The notes under the pieces are model-generated. The model was not told where the DNA came from. It searched no databases and saw only the letters and a program-made list of their open reading frames with translations. Below are positions 58,830 through 64,000 of a stretch of 64,000 nucleotides of DNA, piece by piece (position 1 is the stretch's first letter; each line of letters opens with the position of its first letter). Position numbers and translations under genes: made by a program. The DNA comes from Acholoe squamosa (Eukaryota; Annelida; Polychaeta; Phyllodocida; Polynoidae): positions 5,511,207 to 5,575,206 of the forward strand of contig OX439036.1 of assembly GCA_949317995.1 (NCBI GenBank). Direction: 5' to 3'.

Positions 58830-58956
58830 AGGAATAAGGTCACTCGTAAGTGGAGGGGATGTGCATCTATTCCCTAAAAAAAAATCGAGGGTGAAGCCTG
58901 AGGTCTTTATTTGGGAATAGATGCATGCCCCCTCCACTTCCTCGTGTCTTATTCCT
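58830..58956. mobile_element. Foldback (hairpin) element
   Basis: Arms of about 45 bp (58830-58875 and 58912-58956) are inverted copies containing AGGAATAAG, GTGGAGGGG and GCATCTATTCCC, around a loop of about 36 bp. This looks like a small foldback MITE. Confidence 0.75.
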
Positions 58957-59441
58957 TAAATATCACTCAAGGGGCCACAGTCAGCACACCTCACAAAGGT
59001 CATGATGCATGCATCATGGTGTTCAATATCAACAGGTATCAGAATATGCAGGAAAAGCACCCTCAGTCACAGAAATCGTGTAATGTAGAACCTAATGCAT
59101 GAAAACAGTCCTAGGGGATAAACTGCCAGGGATGCATGATGAAAACCCTTCAGGTCTTGTCATCATGAGACAATGATGAAGAACTGGTGATGTCACCTAG
59201 TAGTGCTAGATAAGTGCTCCATATCAACTCTCCTAACATTGTCTCTGCTTAATGCATTGATGGAGCAAAATGATTTACATGACAGCATTCAAATAAAAGA
59301 GAAAAATTCAGAAAGCGGCATGGATACTTTAGTCTCAAAGGGTGAGTGCCCGGTTCTTGACTTAAAGAGTTGAATGAAGCCTGTGTAGTCTGTGAAGTAT
59401 TAGACTTACCTGTTTCGTGTCAGAAGCAGACAATATTATCA

Positions 59442-60300
59442 TGTACACTTTCATTATGCCATAAATTGTAACATATGATTGTATTAATGCATAGAAAATG
59501 AGGTATTAATTCATATAACTCCATATGAGCGTTCACGGTTCACTGACCACCAGCTATGTATCAATTAAACCTCCAGGTACCTGCTAGGGTGCTATAGGGG
59601 GACAAAGGTTGGTAAAGGTGACACATTGTGATTTTTGAGCGATTCTCAACCCTCCCCAAAGCCGCCCGGCCCGAGTTCAGTAAGCACTGGTCCATGACGA
59701 ACCCCATGGGCTTAATCAGGGCACTTAACTCCCATTATTCATGGAGCTAGGCTGTCCTGAGTGTTTTGAGCTCCGGATGCGCCACAGAAGTGCTAATTAC
59801 AGCTGGATGCCCCTTTAGCTGGCATGTGACAGTAGACAACTTCCCCCTCCGCGCAAGCGAAGTCCCTAAGCTCTAGAATTACCGGCAGCCAAGATACGGG
59901 CGTCTGAAGATGCAATACAGAGCGGGACAATGGGAGGGCCGGTAGGCTTATGGGGGCGTCCCATGTACCCCTATGGACATGAAAGACTCAGCTCTAAGGC
60001 AAGGCAATGGCAGTTGCCACTGGCTCCAGCTAGTCTGGGGGAGGAAGCCATGGGTTGGCTACTTAAACCCAGCCTCTGTCCTCCATGAAGGCAGAGAACC
60101 ACCTCAGTGACAACATCTCCAGTCCAACTCTCCTGAAGTCTGCTATGCATCTGCCACAAGAACACTCTGCTGGGTTTGACTATGTCAATCAGGCATAGGA
60201 CTACACCCCACTTGTGGCCATCTATCTACAAGAGGGTAAAGTTACACATTTATATTATCTCTAGTATGACAATATATCACAGCACCCTGTCTGAACTGTG
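59442..60300 (+). mobile_element. Solo LTR related to the large retroelement
   Basis: Collinear with the 3' LTR at 41.5-42.6 kb: shared blocks include CCATAAATT-TAACATAT, GAGCGTTCA, CAGCTATGT/CAGCCACAG-type words, ACATGAAAGACTC, ACAACATCTCCAGTC and AGAGGGTAAAGTTA. It is diverged, so an older relative. The right end is uncertain. Confidence 0.7.
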
Positions 60301-60391
60301 GGCATAAAATCCTCTATAAGATGGTCTACCAACACTCCCCCCCCCCATTGCCAGCTAAAACAGGAGCAGGACCCTCCCTAGAGGGAACACT

Positions 60392-60830
60392 CTATTTGTC
60401 AGTGTCAGTTCTTAAACGTTTGTCAGCCGAGTGGCTGGTAGATTCACATGTACTGCAAATGTGCCTGTACCGGCACAGGTTTAACTTGCACCGCTCAGGC
60501 CTATTAAAGGCATAACATGGATTTTTAGAGGTGGCAACTTTTTTTGAACTGGTTTTACTGGTCTTTGCTTGTTTCCAGGCAGTGAATGTGCTATCATAGC
60601 TGAGATAGCGCAATATATCCGAGTTCTCTACAGTTTCGAATGCTTTAATTCCCTTTTTATCAGCCCTTTCATTTACACTTTTATCATAATTTACCAGTGA
60701 ACAGTAACATTGGGAAGAGAAGGCACCAGCCCCTGCTCGACCTAATGAACCGCCTGGGGAGAATGTGTTTTTTTTGTCTTTTCCCCATTTTGCCCAGAAT
60801 TTCGCCGATCAATGTTGCCAGGTTAGAAAA
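60392..60830 (-). pseudogene. Retroelement gag-like fragment with CCCH and C2-type zinc motifs
   Basis: A minus-strand frame extends back past the first ATG with coding-like content (FWAKWGK near 60800, then VNERADKKGIKAFETVENSD). It ends with CYAFNRPERCKLNLCRYRH (C-x8-C-x4-C-x3-H) and CSTCESTSH before a stop at 60392. This finger pair is common in gag-like proteins of some retroelements; the exact family is not certain. No neighbouring pol is present. Confidence 0.5.
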
Positions 60831-61086
60831 ACACTTTGGCCTTAATCAACCTTGGCACACCTAAGATTTGACAAGTTTGTGCCAACCCCCAGCTTAGGGG
60901 TGTTGTGCACTAAGTGAGTTGTTCAGTCTGACTGGCGAGATATTTGAAAACGTTACCTTATATAGCAGGGGGTAACTTTGCCATGGTAACTGGAATGAGT
61001 CAATGTATTGTTGGGCACAACAAGTAGTTCCCCTGTAGCGGATCACTCGCTGTTGTTAATTATATATAACTATAGTGTATATAGTT

Positions 61087-61123
<37 letters not shown>

Positions 61124-61306
61124 AAAAACATGGAAAGTGGGGATTTACCTCAAACCACAGGAAAGCGGGGACTTCTTTAATAATCATCACAGAGCATTGA
61201 AATTTAACACGTTAATTGTTGCTACTCTAGGGAACCTAAATATAACTTTCGTGGTCTCAAGCAAAGTGTAGGACAAAGTGGGGACAAATGTGGGGACCAA
61301 TATATG

Positions 61307-61320
61307 CCACCAGGTGGCAG
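61307..61320 (+). promoter_or_regulatory. CTCF-type motif
   Basis: CCACCAGGTGGCAG matches the bilaterian CTCF core consensus at all positions. Binding is not shown by sequence alone. Confidence 0.35.
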
Positions 61321-61591
61321 CAGGGCATAGGGCAGATACTATATATAAAGCATTGTGGGGACCAAAGTGGGGAGGTGTACAAGAGGGGAGGTGGAGGGTT
61401 TTCAGATCGTCAGGATCGGCCGACCCAGTCCGGCCCATCTGCTATCACCTTATGGGTTGGATCAGTCTACAGTTGTTTGTATAGTGGTTGACCTGCGCAA
61501 GTGGGAGGGGGGGACTTTTGCCTACATAAGCTATGACATGTGAGGAGCACAGAATATATGACTTTTAGTTCACTACTGAAGGAGGGCTAGC

Positions 61592-61765
61592 ATGGCGATT
61601 TTCAAAGCCCTCTTTGAAATGTTGGTCTACCGTTACTGGGTACAAGGTAGTACTGTATACAAAAACAAGGGTACCTGCATCGATTACGCGTTTCTGCAAA
61701 TCCTGAAGCTGTGGTTAGGGTTTGCCAACAGGCAGTACATCCTCTTTAGGATTTTGCCCCACTGA
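61592..61765 (+). CDS. Small hypothetical ORF (57 residues)
   Basis: ATG in a good context (AGCATGG) opens 57 codons rich in aromatic and hydrophobic residues (MAIFKALFEMLVYRYW..., YAFLQILKLWLGF), ending TGA. Upstream at 61338-61350 is a TATATATAAA word. No family recognised; it may belong to a repeat. Confidence 0.2.
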   Translation: MAIFKALFEMLVYRYWVQGSTVYKNKGTCIDYAFLQILKLWLGFANRQYILFRILPH

Positions 61766-62043
61766 AAGGGTTCTTTCCCAAATGCCCTCCCCCCTGGTAA
61801 TAAATGACCCAGCCCTTATTGTCAATAAGCCTGTCCCGAGTATGGGAGTTGCAGCAGATTGCCAGCTAAGGGTTAGTTTCTCTCTCTGTACTGTTATATT
61901 ACTCTACTGTCACTCTCTGAGCACAGGGCGGTCAAACCGTGTGTGAAAGTGGGCAAGTCCCCACTTCAAGGCCCCCACTTCTCAAGGAGTCCCCACTTTG
62001 TGGGTCAGAAACGGTAAAAACACCCCACTATTCATGGGTTTTA

Positions 62044-62089
<46 letters not shown>

Positions 62090-62330
62090 ATGCTAGGTTT
62101 GCTATGGTCTACTTAAACCGTTAGATATTACGATATGGAGTATAAGATTTACTGGTTTGGTACAAGAGTACTGACAGCACAGAGTCGTCATACTGATGAA
62201 TTAGGTCATCAGGATGACGACCTAAAGTCGTCATTCTAACTACCTAAAGTTGTAGTTTTAGGTATTGTCAACTTAAGGACCTAAAGTGGTCACCGCTGAC
62301 TAGTTTCAGATCTTCCATGTTTTCAATGTG

Positions 62331-62413
62331 GGCCTGTCTTACGGCAAAATATAGGCCCTTTTCATAGCAACGTGTGGGCCCTTTTCATGGCTAAATGTGG
62401 GCCCTTTTCACGC
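62331..62413. repeat. Short tandem repeat GTGGGCCCTTTTCA
   Basis: Three copies of a ~27-bp unit ending GGGCCCTTTTCA; a related GTTGCCTAGTGA repeat follows at about 62445-62477. Confidence 0.7.
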
Positions 62414-62477
62414 ATAGTGGTTAGTGTCTTGCATAGTGACGTGATGTTGCCTAGTGATATGACGTTGCCTAGTGACA

Positions 62478-63237
62478 TGTTGATGTGTCAAAAACTAAGA
62501 TAGCAATGTGACTCATGTTCTCTCGGAACTCCCAACTCGGAGCAAGATATATCAAGCATTTTAATGATCATTTTATTAGGGGCAATAGTACGAATATGCA
62601 TCTACAATATTGTGCAGTATTTGTACCTATTCTACATTGGAAATACTTGTTTTAGTGGCGTGTTGAGTCAGAAAAAAATGGCAGACATTTTCGAAATAGC
62701 TTTTTGTTGTTGGTAGGAGTTCTGTACAAGGCTATACTTTTCCTACAGACCATATATATATTCAAGTTTCCCTTTATATCACTGATTCTGGCATATTCGG
62801 TGGGAAATGACCAGCGATCCAATTATGCCTTTTTTAATACAGTGTAATGAGGACCTATAAACCCTGGAATTTGCACTCTTATTGTTTCCAGCGAACTGGT
62901 GAACTGTATTGCCATTATTCTTTTGTGCACTGTTAACGATCCAGAAGATTATATAGGCCTTAGAAAAATTTATAAGGCAGGTCATGTGACGGATCTGAGT
63001 TCCGCGGGCTTTTTCCCTATATAAGGGCAGTTCCTACCGTAATTCTCCAGTAGTGGTCCTACCACTGCTCAGCACCCTTCTACTGTTACCTACGGGTAGA
63101 ATGCCATCCGGCATGTAGTCTCTATAGGCTGTGATAGTATCTAATTAAGGTCAGAATAAAACACTTGGTTGCCTACCCGAAAACTTCTTCTCTATTCGTT
63201 ATGATTTGACATCTAACGAAAAAGACGAACCACTACA
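62478..63237 (+). mobile_element. BEL/Pao-like LTR with adjoining primer-binding-type sequence
   Basis: TG at 62478, TATA-type CTATATAAGGG at about 63015, AATAAA at about 63155 and CA at 63237. The next bases, GTGCCGTGACC, resemble the sequence that follows 5' LTRs in many BEL/Pao elements. No gag or pol frame follows in the window, so the internal part is truncated. Confidence 0.55.
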
Positions 63238-63259
63238 CTAGTGCCGTGACCAGTAGTTC

Positions 63260-64000
63260 CAAGGGTATGCGCAGTCAGCAATGACTGAGCTGAGCCCAGT
63301 AGGGGAAATGGTCCAAACGTAGACCTAAACTCCCCAGTTGAAGGTGGTGAAATGGAGAGATCCACAGGAACACTACCCGGAAGATTAATCTCTCTTGACA
63401 AACATTAATGAAAAAAGAGTAATGGGTGTTAGAAACTAGAAATTGCAATGATGCTGTTTTAAGTGATGGAGAAGCTTTAAAGAAATAAAGAGTACTGGCT
63501 GAATATATTTTGTTTGAAATTATTTAGCCAATTAAAAGGATTAAGCTTTAACTTCTACATGTGCAAAAAATGATCGATTTCTTTGCCTACATGTCACAAG
63601 CTGAGTTCTCATCATTAAATTGAACAAAAACTAACATTAACCCTTGTTCAAAGGTGAGCTGCCTCAATTATGGTCTGTTGACTGACCAGCACATCATGAG
63701 GACAAATAGTCATGGCGCCCTAATACATTCATGGTTCTTAAAGGTTTAAGTCTGAAAATGGACACACAGGGCTCTTTAGGATAGATAATCAAAAGATCAT
63801 ATCCAACTGTTCCCACTGCAGTCTATAGATACAAAAAGTCTTTTACCCCATAGGCCATTCAGGCCTGCAAATCTTATTGTTCTGCAGGCCCAGACTGACT
63901 ATAGCGAGACCGGATTCCTCAAGATCATTATTGTCAAGAAAAAATGATGAAAAACAATAATCAACTAATTATTTTAATCATTTACCCCTTTCACAGTAAT
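63260..64000. other. Right edge of the window, no gene seen
   Basis: A short remnant of element internal sequence, then AT-rich DNA with no convincing reading frame. Confidence 0.4.

Noticed and set aside
1..64000. CRISPR array or bacterial operon
   Set aside because: Repeats are satellites without spacer logic; introns and eukaryotic elements rule out a prokaryote.

Overview
This is a window of an animal nuclear genome, most likely a marine invertebrate; the species cannot be fixed from the sequence. Genes are split by GT-AG introns, the DNA is AT-rich, and there are tRNA-like SINE heads, Penelope-like, LTR and inverted-repeat elements, satellites and TA microsatellites. No bacterial-style operon or CRISPR array is present, and I saw no true tRNA or rRNA gene.

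The host genes are one family, all on the minus strand: small secreted proteins with an N-terminal C-type lectin domain (CTLD) and a C-terminal PAN/apple-like domain. I rebuilt the exons by hand. The layout is 58 nt (signal peptide), 166 nt (CTLD first half), 206-209 nt (CTLD second half), 115-121 nt (PAN first half) and about 136-142 nt (PAN second half plus stop), with intron phases 1/2/1/2. Members: L1 (1-3054, runs off the left edge, with a dead extra head at 3858-4130); A (8244-11240) and B (16824-26393), made by a recent 7-8.5 kb tandem duplication; L3 (43201-50654, duplicated head); and L4 (55370-57372, decayed). A has no first exon of its own, whereas L3 has two first-exon/CTLD heads on one body. 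The locus has therefore made both alternative-tail and alternative-head layouts.

The 29.3-42.8 kb segment is a large Ty3/gypsy-type (Metaviridae-like) endogenous retroelement on the plus strand: remnant 5' LTR, gag, pol (PR-RT-RNase H-IN), a small accessory frame, an env-like glycoprotein gene broken by one in-frame stop, an antisense reading frame, AT-rich minisatellites, a polypurine tract and a 3' LTR. A deletion removed most of the 5' LTR, the primer-binding site and the start of gag, so it is defective.

Other inserts: Penelope-like fragments in both A/B units (11.5-12.6 and 20.0-20.9 kb); a decayed intron-bearing transposon-type gene (22.5-25.5 kb) in B intron 1; a SINE and satellite cluster in L3 intron 4 (43.5-46.3 kb); a 970-bp inverted-repeat element (53.6-54.6 kb); a foldback element (58.8 kb); a solo LTR related to the large element (59.4-60.3 kb); a CCCH-finger retroelement fragment (60.4-60.8 kb); and a BEL/Pao-like LTR (62.5-63.2 kb).

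The points most worth following are the matched head and tail duplications in the lectin cluster and the Kozak-started antisense frame in the env-bearing retroelement.
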